Shown here one piece after another: positions 35,101 to 47,045 of a stretch of DNA of 64,000 bases. The position numbers were made by a program, and so were the translations under genes. The notes under the pieces were generated by a model. It saw nothing but the letters and a program-made list of their open reading frames with translations, ran no database searches and was not told the origin of the DNA. The stretch comes from Hydractinia symbiolongicarpus (lineage: Eukaryota; Cnidaria; Hydrozoa; Anthoathecata; Hydractiniidae), in contig NC_079885.1 of NCBI RefSeq assembly GCF_029227915.1, positions 7,192,001 through 7,256,000 on the forward strand. Reading direction: 5' to 3'. Every line of letters starts with the position of its first letter. The stretch's first letter is position 1.

Positions 35101-36616
35101 AACTTTAAGGCTTAAATCAAAATTTTACTTTTAGCAACTATGAGCAGGTTTATCGAAAAAACATCTCACATGCTTAAATCTCATAAGGCTTAAATCAAAA
35201 TTTTACGTTTAGCAACTATGAACACGTTTATCGAAAAAAACATCTCATATGCTTAAATCTCATAAGGCTTAAATCAAAATTTTACTTTTAGCAACTATGA
35301 ACACGTTTATCGAAAAATCATCTCACATGCTTAAATCTCATAAGGTTTAAATCAAAATTTTACTTTTAGCAACTATGAACACGTTTATCGGAAAAAACAT
35401 CTCATATCAGGGTGATGTCCTAAACAAACATTTAAAAGAAAATAGGAAGTTTCACATAGCCAAGAGACCCAGCTACACTTTCACTCAATTTAAATTTCAC
35501 TTAAGCCACTCAAGCAGCGCTGGGAGCAGACAAGATTAGAGTCCGTAATTGTCAGTAAATAATGTAAATAATAATGATATGAGCAAATTAGTCAGAATAA
35601 AATTATTTTTAAAATCAGCTTTACGACACAAAAGTTTAGTGTAGGTATGTCTGTGGCCAATGGCAGCGCAACAAAACAACCAAGCATAGCATTCTAATTC
35701 GCGTGGCCAAGTTTTTTTACAAACTACTCAATGTGCTGCTACTACAAAATTCTTTGCAACATCTTTAAAGAGAAAATTTCAGTTAAAAATAACAACGTTA
35801 CTGATTAGCCAAAACTTTGTGTTGGTGTAATATAAGCAAAAAACGTTGCATCTTAGCTCTCGTTTTCTCGAAATAAAGAATACTAAGTTAGTTTTTTGGC
35901 TAAATTTCACATCACTCAAAGATCCCATACACACTACTTGTAGTATTTGGGTTCCATAGAAATACTTATTTTAATTATTTCTCCAACTAACACATGACTT
36001 AAAAAAGATCACTAACTCACGTCTAGCTTACCTGATAGGGATGATATAAGAAAATAGAATAACGAATCTTGTGAGAAATTTCCACCAAGGTCCTTGAAAA
36101 CCCTAGAGGTAAAACAAAAACAAAAACACTTAAATGTTACATTACACTACTTTAACAGGATTTCTTTTGATGCAAATAATTGAGGGGATTCCCCTGTAAA
36201 CCTTCATATAGAAATACAATGACAGAAGTAACTCGTCTTTTTCTTGGAAATTAGATTGAGAACTTTTTTTTCTTTCTTTAAATTTTGGAAGAAAAGATTG
36301 TGAATTGCTACTCCTTGGTAAAATTGGGAAAGAAAAGATTCAAAATCTTTTCGTCCGCAATATTTTCTTGTGCAATAATTTCTTCTCTTAAGGTAACACA
36401 TTTTTACCAGAATACCTATTTGTCAACAAGTCAACTAAAAAAATAGTACTGTTGATAGATGTCGTGTTTTAGAAAGTGTAACAATATTTAAAAAAGCAGA
36501 AGGAAAAAAAATCTGTAAAGATAAAACGTGTAAATCTCGATTTATTTCTCTCTAGTGGCACCTAACAGAATCTGAAAACGAAACCCTAGCTACAAATCTT
36601 GAAATAATCTTTAAAA

Positions 36617-36659
<43 letters not shown>

Positions 36660-39600
36660 AAGGGATCTATTAGCAGTAGCATACTTACCTTTAGCACCAT
36701 GATAGACAGTGACAATCCAATGGTACCAACAAAGAGAAGTTTTGTCAAGTTATTTAACTCGCTGTCAAGCAAACCAAACTAGACATAATGAAAAATTGTG
36801 AAGTAGTATAATAATTGCTAAGTGTTGAAATGTGTACATTTTAGAGTGCGGAAAAAAACTGTCCACCTTTGAAACAGGCGATGACGTATTCATAACACTT
36901 CTGCTTTCCTTCCCAGTATATATAACAACACCACATGCAGCTCCTAAATAGTTTTAATATTACATGATCATATGGAAGTTTTGCGCAACAATCCATTCCA
37001 ACTACACTTTCAGTAGTCGTTAAACGTAAAAAAAATAATTTCGCATAAATTTAGTAAAATCAATCACAAGTGGCGTAAAATGTTGCAACCACGTCTTTAG
37101 AAGCACTCTAGGAAGTTATAAGTTTGTAACAAAATCTCTGAATTAAGGTAGTACAGGGTGAGAGGTCATCCAACTCTAGGCTACTCCCAAAGTTGGATCT
37201 AGTAACATGAAAGTCTCCATCGATGTCACTATTTCCAGTAAAGACCAAATAACTTGCTCATCATGTAAAAAACTAAGCACACTTGGAATATACCCTTAAG
37301 AAGAACAGATTCGATTTAATGCCTGGCATAGTTTGAAATCCTTTTATACTTACCCTATTACGAACCAAATTAAAACATTTAAAGTATCTTGATCAATCTT
37401 ACCCAATTGGTAGATGTGTGTGAATCATATTACCCCTATACTTTTTGATGAGGAAGTTTTAAATTTGCTTAGTAGTAAAACTGTCATGACCTCCACAGTT
37501 TAAAACTTTCTTAACATATAGCTGAGGGAAATATGGGTCATAATAATGTAAGATGTCTTAGAGTACCTGAAGCGACAACTGTGTTTGCCCATAATGTATT
37601 CTCTACATTTAGAGAATCATCTTCCCTTTCAACTCCTTTAATCTAAAAAAAAAGAAGAAGAAAAATTCTAAACGACACAAATAAGTAAATGGACACCAAT
37701 CAAGAAAGGGTGATTTAACGAATAACAACAAAATGTTTCCATTGAACATAACTGCAAAGATAATTTTGTACCTTGCTAAATGTTCCTATGAAATTATGGA
37801 TGTCTTTTTCAGGTTTTTCAGCATATACTGAAGCATTCAGGTGGAATAAGTCCTGAAATAAAGATTTAGATCAGATAAATTAATTAGGGCTTGCAACTCT
37901 CACGACATTGTGTTGTATTTAACAGTTTTGCAAATACATATTAGGGTTAAAATGTTTTGTTTTTTTACATTTTAAACCATTTTACGAAAATTAATATTTC
38001 GTTATGTTCAATAACAGCGATAACATTTTAGAGCCAGTTGATTATGTCATAATTTTGCATAATTTGCAAAACTTTTAAGATATTATCTCAAAAAATAAAT
38101 ATTTTTCAAAGAAATAAAAAGATTCCTAGATAACCTTTAAAGATCTTTTATATTAGAATTAGATCAGCTGAGTTAGTTGATTTTTAACAAGGCTTTATAT
38201 TTTGGCTTTATCAATCTAAAAAACAACAACAAAAAGAAAACATACTTGATCTGATGGCAAATGCTGACACGCAGGAACAGCTATTCTCAATTTCCAATCA
38301 GTTTCACCATCTAACTGGTCTGTTCTAACAAAGCAAGTTCCTATGAAAATAATCACAACATTTGGAGATTTGGTTAAACAAACAGGCCAATCTACAACTA
38401 TAAATATCCAAGATAAACGGAATAACATATACTTTATGCATATAGCTGACAGCTCTGGCTTCACTTATAGTAGAAGGTGTGCTTGTGCAACAAAGTTAGA
38501 AAAGACGCAGTCTGATATATTATGCTTGGAATGCTTTTTTACCTGACTTGTCAGTTGTGCGTAAAAACACCATGTCTGCAGGAACCCGTTGATTCTAAAG
38601 AAAAACAGAAAAAATCATTCTTTATAAGAAGATTAAAAGTTTAAAATACATTGATGTTAAGACACAAACAAATTATATTAGTACCTTTTCTACTATGATT
38701 AAATCTCCCACATGAATTTCAGAACTTGCTATGACTTTAGTTCCTATAACACAAAGAACATGACTTTTTATACATTCTGGATACACTAGTCGTTAGCCCG
38801 TGGAAAAATCCAAGGATTCGCCCGTCGCAACCATTTTGCGTGACAGACAGACGGACAGGTGTATACGGGCATTATAATATAGATAATTTGGAAATAAAGA
38901 TTTAAAGACAAGGCTAACAGGTAGTTAATTGAATATGGTTATAACTAAAGTTTTGCTTTTTTTATGCGTTATATTAAGCAATATGGCTTTCCATGCAAAG
39001 ACTGACGGACACCAAGTTTTAACCTCTTTGGTTAGTACATTATGCATAACTCAAATTTTACACCTACAAAGATCCTTGGGATGAAAAAGGGCATACCAAT
39101 CTTCATATGATGGGGACATTGAAACTAGTCGTGGCCGTGGAAAAATACACGGATCTGCTAGTCTTTTTTATACTACAATGCTAAACTAGCAGGTACCATT
39201 TTGGGTGACAGACTGACATATATGTATTATTTTAAAAAAACGAAGAAGAGGCTTTATACAGTAATGCAAAATTTTTAATATTCAAAATTTTTAATTTTAT
39301 GTAAACTATGTTAATAAATATAATCCTACAAAACAGCTTTTTCAAAGGCTAAAAACAACACCTGACATCAACCTTGCAAGCTCAGTCTATACTTTTGACC
39401 TCAATTAATACTTCTGAGTAGAGATAGACAGTTATTATATTATTTTAAGGAACCACCATAACCTTTTTCAGTAACTTTTATATATTTCTGTGCATTTGCT
39501 TCTTTATCTCGTAAGAATCTCTTCACGTCATCATATGCTTCCTTCAGAAGAGTTACACACAACACAAAGCCCTAAAAAATGAATTTCAAAAACGTTTGCG

Positions 39601-42600
39601 TAAAAGTTTTTAAATGCTATAAGCAATCAATTCATAAAGGTGAGATTATAAACAACCCTAGTCCAGAGGCACACGAAGAAAGACCTGACAGGAGGTAACA
39701 AGGACAAACTTGGCGCAGATGCATTTGAGTTTGGAACATTAACCTGTCCAACCTATGTTATTGCTATTGGTTTCTTGTCATATACCCTTTTGTACTTCAC
39801 AGAACAACACAACACATATTGTAAAGACAGTTTCACTAGTAATAATTGCTTACCAGGGGAGCCCAATAAGCATACAATGGTCCAACACGCAGTGATGGAA
39901 CAAATTGTGTTAATGCTACTACCAAGAAGTAGAGATTGATGAAAATTTTGAATTGGTGAAACAAAACCTAAACATAATTGGAAGGACAATGTTAAATCTA
40001 TATCAGGAAATTGACGAAATATAGCTTAAAAAGTTGATGTCTTTCTTAGTTCAAGAGAGTCTAAGTAAACTCTTGCCCTATGCAAGCATAACAACTTCAT
40101 TCTTAACTTTCCTTTAATGAATTAGATGCTTTTTTGTAGTGTATTTTTAGAAGGTAAGCAAATCTTCCATTATTATCAACACTTTTTCTTTAAAAGACAC
40201 ATGCTGTAAAATACTATTATTCTTTTTTGTCAGGTGTGAATGGCAAATAAAAGTTGTGGTTTTAATTGTTACTGTTTTTTTATTTTAAATAAAACAAAAA
40301 TTCAGTCCTGGGTCTTTATTTTGCAACCATAGCTACAGTACAGTCCAGATGTAAGCGTACGTGTACGCTCAAGTTTCACACCTTTTTCTCGGAGGCAGTA
40401 GTTGTTTGTCTTTTGTTCTTATTAATTATCTTGCGAGTCTTGTAAGTCATTAACTTGCGCGTAATAAACAAAAGATTATCGAAGAAAAAATAGCTTATTA
40501 TAACTGTGCTTAACTATTGTTAAATAGTGTTAACATAACTATTCCCAATAGCATAATTGCAAATGTTATCAACTCTATCAATGTGACACGGCGAGCCATT
40601 GTTTAATATTTTTATTAAACAAAAGTTTTGCGTGGAAACTAAATAGACAGCAAGATGCATTGTTTAAATCTTTTAAGAGATAGAGCTGTTGAGCGCTAAA
40701 AAAAACAAAGACAATGTTTTTAACAATAAAATGTAGCGTGATACTATAAAACGTCAAAAGTTAGATTTTTAGATTTTTTCTTTCTTCGGTATTAAAATTT
40801 AATTTGTTTTCAAAATCTTATCGCGAAGGGAAAAGCCCTGAATGTAGGGTTTTTCTGTTTGCGTTGCTAAACATTGCTTTTTATAAAAAGAACTTTTAAA
40901 AATTTCGCATGTTAAAAAATATGTTTCGACGATAAAGAAGTATTACTTAACGTTTTAAAAGTAGTAGTTAATTTTTTTAAAATATTTAGATCATTGGATT
41001 TGTTGTTTTTTAAAAGAGCTAGTGTTTTTTAAATAAATCGAGATTAAAATTGCGTTACTATAATTAGTTTCGTTGTTAAAATAAATAAAAATTCAATGGC
41101 CTTCGCGTTTAATTTTTTCTCGCGCAGAGTATTGTTTTAAAACAATGTTTCTTGCTATGCTTTTGTTTTTAACACGAAGCAATTATTTTTGCGCAATTTG
41201 AAAGGAACTCGCTATCATATTGTTTCTTTTAATGAAAGCAATTATTTTTGCAAGTTGAGCGTATGCGTACGCTTACATCTGAACTGTACTGTAACACAGT
41301 AGACAGTTTTTTCTAATTTAGCAACATATTCAATAGTTGGATGCCCACATTTAAATACTCAAAAAATAAATGACTTGAATTTTGAAAACAATCTTTTAAA
41401 AAAAAATTCTTAAAAATTCATTTTTATCTTTATTCAATTTTATCATTTAATGATTTATTGATTATTTTCTACCGGGTGGATTTAGTTTCCCATGTTTACA
41501 GTCAAATACTAGATTTAAGATAAATTTACTATTTCCTTGAAGCTGTCTTTAATTTATCAGATAAATACAGTTGCCTACAGAACCTATGTTTATACTCTCA
41601 AGCAGTCCAGTATGTCCCTCAAAAAGAGTCCAATTGAAGGCTAGAGTCCTGGCATACTTTCCAACTTAAAATTCATACCATCAATAACATTTAACATAAA
41701 AAACAACTTACTAAAGGAATAAATGTGATAATAGAATATTTTTGATTTCTTATGATATTTGGAGCATCTACATGGTCAGGCTAGAAACAAATTATCAGTT
41801 ATGCAAATACCACACTTCTCTTAATAATGCAAACTGTAAATGAGGATTGCAGTTAATACAAGCATATTACAACCCAAGGCACCTGCCAGTTTTTGTTTAG
41901 CAAACTCAAGGTTTAAGTTTTTCCTCAATTTTTTGGATTTTCTTCAACACATAGACAGAAAAATAAGATAACAAAAAATCTCAAAGAAGAGTTAAACCCT
42001 TGGAAAGTTAAGCCAAATAATCGTCTTACTAATAGGCAATGTTTTTTAATTACATAGAATTACATAGAAATGTTTTTGGAAATATTCATATTTCGAAATT
42101 TTCTCTCCGAATGATAGATATTCAAGGTTTTTAAGGTTACCTGGTCTAGGTTTAAGGTCTGCTAGACACCCCACAAGCAGTAATGCTCAAAATTTAAAAA
42201 CGCTAAGCATAATATTGAATTTGACCTTAATAATTTAGTCCTTATATAGAAGTCACTCTGATATCAACTTAAAATTGGATCAATTGCATGGTTATTTCAA
42301 CTACCATACTTTTTCATAATATGTAATGATAGTGCAGTCACTGACTCTACAATTTAAAAATAGCTTCTAACTCATTTATAATGAAAAACAAAAGATACCT
42401 TGCAACCAAAAATTACTCTTCTAGGTTCATAATCTGGACTGCTTGAAAACAGTCTTCCGATGCTCCTAAGAATATACAATAAACAAATTACATTAAAACC
42501 TTCTTTCAATTAATTCTCCTACCCTTTAGCTAGTTGCTTTTCTAATGTGTTCAATGTCTGCAACTGCAGCATTCGTGACAAGAAAAATTAGACAATATAC

Positions 42601-43488
42601 AGTGAATACAGATTGTAGGTATATATTATACTAGCAAGTTAACAATTTCAATCTTTTCATTCAATATATGAATGTCATTGTAATTTGTTATACATTTAAG
42701 TTAATTGTATATTTTCACAAAAACACAACTTTTAAAATGCATGCTTGTTTACATTCTTTCTTACACAGCCAAAAATGTTTATGGACTCCATGATACCTAT
42801 TTTCATGTTTATAAAAGGTTTAAATAACCATATTAAAACCACGTAATATAAATCTTTGAAAAAAACTTCCTTACGAAGCCTATGTTGCTTAATGTGTTAT
42901 TACCACTTTCAAAAGGCATCTTTTTTACAAATGCAATTTGCTTTCACATGTTCAAATGTTTAAAGTGTTTCTCATATTGCAAACTCATTTTGCTTATATA
43001 TAAACCCATTTTGGATGTATTTTTTTAATCCAAGTTAAAGATACTAACTTTGTCAACCATGTGATTACTTTCCTGGAAAAAGTAAATACTGTAAAGAATT
43101 AATTAAGTTCTCAATGCTTATTTATAATTTAAGAAGAGCATTTTATTTTAGAGGGGTAAACAATGACTTACCCAACACACAACCCACACCAACCACCACA
43201 CAAACACCACCAACACTTTCCGCAACATGATTTTTTATTTTTCTTGGATGAACCATTGCTAGAATACATTCCATAGGTTTTACGACTGCCTTCTGAGAGA
43301 TAATCATCTTCATCAAAATTACTGTCCTGCGAGTTAATGAGGGGTGCTGAATCACTAGCCATTGTGTCAGTGCCAAGTGAATACACAACTTCGGATTTTT
43401 TCCCTCTGTGCCTTTCTGTTGGTGGAGTGTTAACAAGCAAGTGATATTTTGAATTGCGATTCTTTGTGTGCGAATGTGCAGAGGACAT
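26787..43488 (-). CDS. ATP9B: Phospholipid-transporting P4-ATPase of the ATP9A/ATP9B (Neo1) class, complete, 30 exons
   Basis: P4-ATPases flip phospholipids to the cytosolic leaflet; the ATP9/Neo1 class acts in trans-Golgi network and endosomes without needing a CDC50 subunit. My 30-exon model keeps phase throughout and sums to 3411 nt (1136 aa; human ATP9B is about 1147, ATP9A about 1047). All core motifs are present: DGET in the actuator domain, the phosphorylation motif [11 protein letters not shown] (Asp about 479), [11 protein letters not shown] and YMKGAD in the nucleotide-binding domain, MLTGDK and [10 protein letters not shown] in the P domain. The PISLRVNLDM-like string in TM4 reads [10 protein letters not shown], as in ATP9 proteins. 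Length and the long N-terminus favour ATP9B, but an invertebrate single gene would be ancestral to both. Stop TAG at 26787-26789 follows [10 protein letters not shown]. Confidence 0.95.
28440..28560. repeat. Three diverged copies of a ~45-bp repeat in an ATP9 intron
   Basis: The core ACCCAACATGGGACAAGATA recurs three times with small changes between exons 28 and 27 of the ATPase gene. Confidence 0.7.
29366..34872 (-). CDS. ATP9B: ATP9-type ATPase exons 15-24: phosphorylation and nucleotide-binding domains
   Basis: Exons 34584-34872, 34073-34255, 33180-33341, 32434-32526, 31844-31927, 31175-31222, 30487-30609, 30237-30335, 29765-29854 and 29366-29575 encode residues about 434-894. They include [36 protein letters not shown] across an exon joint, [48 protein letters not shown] and [14 protein letters not shown]. 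All expected catalytic residues are intact. Confidence 0.93.
29617..29694. repeat. 39-bp tandem duplication between ATP9 exons 24 and 23
   Basis: Two adjacent 39-bp copies begin CCCGTGGAAAACCGACG and CCCGCGGAAAAATCGACG and share CATTCTGTTGATTC. The start resembles the hairpin end of the Helitron-like elements described below, which may be its origin. Confidence 0.75.
31445..31506 (+). pseudogene. Inverted partial copy of ATP9 exon 17 with its splice donor
   Basis: On the plus strand this segment reads TTACAGCTCTTTCC, then GGGTATAATCTTGAAG followed by GTATGTTGTTG. This matches the 3' end of the minus-strand exon 33180-33341 and the first ~11 intron bases after its donor. It carries a few substitutions and a net 4-nt deletion that breaks the frame. 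It sits in the intron between exons 19 and 20 in the opposite orientation, so it is antisense to the ATPase transcript. Retention of intron bases shows a DNA-level duplication and not a retrocopy. Confidence 0.8.
35107..35407. repeat. Four-copy tandem repeat of about 79 bp in ATP9 intron 14
   Basis: Four near-identical units begin AAGGCTTAAATCAAAATTTT and include AACTATGAACACGTTTATCG. Differences are a handful of substitutions and one-base length changes in an A run. Confidence 0.93.
36032..41780 (-). CDS. ATP9B: ATP9-type ATPase exons 4-14: TM1-TM4 and actuator domain
   Basis: Exons 41712-41780, 39854-39967, 39463-39571, 38685-38743, 38543-38594, 38246-38340, 37772-37852, 37567-37642, 36867-36943, 36689-36778 and 36032-36102 encode residues 137 to about 433. 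Landmarks are [16 protein letters not shown], the first hydrophobic pair [14 protein letters not shown], the actuator-domain string [16 protein letters not shown], and the TM3-4 pair ending in IIPIS. The exon 6 donor (GTTATG) is weaker than the others. Confidence 0.9.
36613..36660. repeat. (AAAT)n microsatellite
   Basis: About 12 uninterrupted AAAT units in the intron preceding ATP9 exon 13 on the plus-strand map. Confidence 0.95.
38786..38883 (-). mobile_element. 98-bp mini-Helitron-like element in ATP9 intron 6
   Basis: Read on the minus strand it begins TCTATATTATAATGCCC after an A and ends ACGACTAG before a T. A palindromic stem related to CCCGTGGATTTTTCCACGGG lies about 10 bp before the end. 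A 5' TC, a 3' CTRR (here CTAG), a subterminal hairpin and insertion between A and T are the Helitron signature. It has no coding capacity. Confidence 0.65.
39125..39215 (-). mobile_element. Decayed mini-Helitron-like copy
   Basis: It contains the CTAG terminus, a damaged stem (GGCCGTGGAAAAATACACGG) and the internal CCATTTTGGGTGACAGAC shared with the other copies. The 5' end is not recognisable. Confidence 0.5.
40336..41291. mobile_element. Tc1/mariner-superfamily MITE, 956 bp, in ATP9 intron 4
   Basis: Termini of about 37 bp are inverted repeats (left CAGTACAGTCCAGATGTAAG; right the complement with a few changes), flanked on both sides by TA. CAGT ends and TA duplications are characteristic of the Tc1/mariner/pogo superfamily. 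The AT-rich interior shows no transposase frame, so the element is non-autonomous. Confidence 0.8.
42399..43488 (-). CDS. ATP9B: ATP9-type ATPase exons 1-3: N-terminal cytosolic tail
   Basis: Exons 43172-43488, 43049-43072 (only 24 nt) and 42399-42465 encode residues 1-136. The ATG at 43486-43488 opens [12 protein letters not shown]. Residues about 86-104 form a cluster with seven Cys and several Trp and Gly. A shorter Cys cluster occurs at this place in mammalian ATP9 proteins. The tail is otherwise hydrophilic, with acidic and Ser-rich stretches. The 24-nt microexon is supported by splice sites and phase (GG|G, AA|G), but its sequence is too short to check by similarity. Confidence 0.82.
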
Positions 43489-43625
43489 TTTTATGAAGTG
43501 ACAATTCCATTTCTATGGTATCCTCATAGTAACTAATGCATCTAAGTATACTAAAGAATCTAAAGTTACAAAAAAATACTTTGAAATACTTAAAATAACA
43601 ATTCTAATACACTAATAAATAATAA

Positions 43626-43667
43626 CTTGGTCGTTACTCAGACTAATAATTCTTAGTAACGACCAAG
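43626..43667. repeat. Perfect 13-bp hairpin upstream of the ATP9 start
   Basis: CTTGGTCGTTACT and its exact complement are separated by 16 bases, about 140 bp before the start codon of the ATPase gene. Confidence 0.85.
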
Positions 43668-46063
43668 CTTTCACGTTTTGTTTAATGACCAAGGGTGCTA
43701 TTTTCGGTACAGCATGGGGTAAGTGGTTATTTTTGTATTTTTGTAACTGTCGATTTAATTTTACTTTTATTTATTTTACTTTAATAAAAAGAGCCTTTTT
43801 TAAGCAATTAAATAAAATTCGAATTAACTTTGTCTAAAAAAGGATAATTTACATCGAAAAAATAAACATATTTAACATTATGTTAAATGTTTACTGTTGT
43901 TGAATTGAGTTTTGTTGAATGTTTACTTTTGAACAGAAAAGTGTGTAAAATGTTTTTAGCATATCCAGATAAGTCAGGACATTCCTTGAGACAAGTGTGA
44001 TCGCACACGCACTCACCCGCACACTCGTAACAGGATTTACGAGTGCTTTTTATCGCACTCGTGAATTTTTTCTTTTTCTAAAATATTATAGAGCGATGAA
44101 AAAGGCTATTATGCTGATGCATTACACTGAGACTCGAATGAAAGACAGAAGACCATTTGGAACCATGCCACCTTCATCGTCACAGAATACTACCAGAAGA
44201 ATGCTCACCCATGCAAGTTAAATATAACCAGAACTTAAATATAACAGTTCAACAGTGTTTCAACCTTGCACTTGTGGTTAATATGTTTTACAAAATTTAT
44301 TTCTATACAGCTTAAATAACATATAACGTTGCGGTAAACAAAAAATAGTTAAGTGTGAATCACACTTGCAAATAATAACATCGCACTTGTAAATTTTGCT
44401 TACGAGTGCAATTTTCCGCACAACATAGCACTTGTAATTTTTTTAGCGGGTGCTTTTCGTAGCTCTGGCATAGTTTTATTCAAGAAATGGCCTGATAAGT
44501 GTCGTTCAGCTCATGAAATTTACCCAAACTTTAATGTCATTTGTTTTAAGTTACTTACAGATGTAATTTTGTGATAACTTGTTGATTTGCATTTCATATA
44601 GAAAATCTGATACCTTATCATCCATAGTCATAAAAGTTTCACATGTTTTGTGATAATGAGGTATTTACGCCAAAGCTGAAAGTTAATTCACCACTTAAAC
44701 TTGTAGAATACTCAGTAGAACTTACTATTGATAAAGTTTTTTCCCAATTATTAAAAATACTTTTCATTTTTACTTTTATAGTGTTTAGTGTTTGATAAAG
44801 TATTTTATGCTGTTTTTATAAAATAAATTTTTAATAGTACGCAAAACCATCTCACGTTGTCACAAGCGCTGGGCCAATTAAATGTGCCTGAAAACCTGCA
44901 TTTCCTGATTGCAAAATCCAGACAATTAACAAATGTAAGATTGAATATTTAACATAATAGGTTCCTATGTTGGGCATTAGAATATGGTTAGAACAGCTTT
45001 ATCTTTAGCACAATCAGGAAAGTTATGTGACAACATTTAACAGCCTTCGAAATTAGTTTGGTGACCGAAATTCTGTCTCTGTTACACTGGGGTTGTTCAG
45101 GCCCACTTTGTGCAACTTCAGACTAAACAGATTACAATCCTATAATGTAAAATTTACCAGCGCGTTAAATGGAATTGCTCAGGGTGAGCAACATGCTACA
45201 TATGGCTTGCGGTATTTTAAGGAACACAGAAAATTAAAAGAGACTAACTAAATTAGTGCTTAATTTTTTTGTAGCGATTAAACAAAATATATTTATAATT
45301 TTTTAAAAAGACATTAATACAACTCCTAAAAAATAACAAGCAACATTTTATGTAGACTGGTTTGGAAGCAATTTAATCGGCGAACATAAAAAAATTGTTG
45401 TCTTCTGTGCTTTTCGCATAATTATCTAAAAAATTTATGCGTTGGCCATATCGCACTATTATCGATAATCTGCTGACAAAGCAAATTGAATTAGCGATAA
45501 TTATAGCTCATCATTGTTGATCGCTAATGACCTGATTGCTAATTCATTTTATTTATCGATAATTCCGGTTTTTTTTCATGAATTATCGGTAAACACTGAT
45601 CGATAATTATAGCTTGTTATCAAATTTCCTGGAATCGTCACAAATTAGTTTTCAGGTAAAGCTTACAACTTTAACCTTCTACAGACTGGGAATGATGAAC
45701 ACAGTCGATTTGTTATATATGGTTTGTTTTGAATTAAAGAAAAGGAAATTTTATTTATTTTTTTCAGTTATATAAAGTTGAAAGTTTCTTCTTGTAACAT
45801 TTTATTCAATTTGCTCTTTTGCTGCTCATCAAGGTCGAACTAATTTTAGTTATTATTATCAATAATTTTCTGATTCAAATAAACTGACAAAGTTTTCTGT
45901 TCTAAACAGCCAGACTTATATTATAGTTTTATTTATAAGAATACATTTAATAGGTAGGTGAGACTGATGCAGTTAATAAATTTAGTAGTTAAAACTGCAT
46001 TAATTGCTGACCTTTCCTTGTACCATAATAAATGGATTGGGCGAAAGACGCAAACATAACATA

Positions 46064-46105
46064 TCAATCGACCAGGAGAATCAAAAGATTCTCCTGGTCG
46101 ATTGA
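46064..46105. repeat. Perfect 19-bp palindrome with a 4-base loop
   Basis: TCAATCGACCAGGAGAATC, AAAA, then the exact reverse complement. The perfection in AT-rich neutral DNA suggests a recent origin or a terminal structure of a mobile element. Confidence 0.92.
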
Positions 46106-46589
46106 CGATTTTTAGTTAAGGGAAAAAAACTTTTCTCGGTCAACTCTTTCTCTTAAAGTAAAGCTTACGTTAGCAAAAACTCACCTTATACAATATGTCA
46201 GGTTTGAAGTTAGAAAACAGAGATTTTGAGATTTTACAAAAAAAATTCACCCCTATTTACGAAAAGCTGACAACGTTACTGGTGTGTTTTCTAATCATTA
46301 TTTTCTTCCATCGAACAGTGAAAAAGCACATGAAGTTAGCTATACATAACCAGTTAGCTAAATAGTTTCAGCTGGATAGCTAGCTGAAAATAAGACAGAT
46401 GATCTGTCGGTGGAAGCACAAACTAGCTATTAAATAAATTTTTATTAATACAAAAATACTGAATAAATTAAATCTTGTGGGTAACTTAGGATCAAAATAT
46501 CAATTAATATCTGCAGCTTTTTTGCGTACAAAAAACGCGATAATTACTTCCATGTTCCGCAACATTTCAGTCGCCATTATTATCTTAGA

Positions 46590-47045
46590 ATGTTGTGAAG
46601 GTGCTCACCTCCATGGAGGTTTTAAACACTGCTGTGAGTTCTCGTAGCTGGCTCGGACATATCTGATTTGTGCAGGAGAGACTGCACCTGGAGAAAGCAC
46701 AAAACAGTTGAATTCATTGGGAAAAGTGGGACGTGAGACGCGCGACCCTGATGACCTTGCCCCTCAGGACACAATATGCCATTATCCCAGAATGCATTCT
46801 AGAAATGTGCTTTCTTCCTCAGAGGTTATTAAACACTAAGAGCCCATATCTGACTATCAAATATACATCAAGCTTGTGTAGGGGAGGCTCACTAGGGGAA
46901 AAACATAAAGACATTTACCTATCTAACTTCGTAAACATGTGTATGGCAGAAATACAGCTGCCCCCGCCACGCACCTTCCCCTTCAGGTAAACTCCTTTTG
47001 GACACTTGTGTCTATGGGAACCTGTCGGATCCTCTGCTTGATTGT
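46590..47045. other. Unexplained island with less AT-rich composition
   Basis: This stretch is visibly richer in G and C than its surroundings, with a CCTCCATGGAGG palindrome near 46609, a TGCAGGAGAGACTGCA hairpin at 46672-46687 and a Staf/ZNF143-like word at 46784-46801. An 85-codon open frame (46733-46990) has no recognised similarity. It could be the relic of a gene or element, an RNA-gene promoter, or a regulatory island. Confidence 0.35.

Noticed and set aside
43997-44221. 74-codon plus-strand frame upstream of ATP9
   Set aside because: No similarity recognised and it starts within a low-complexity CACTCG/GCACTC stretch.
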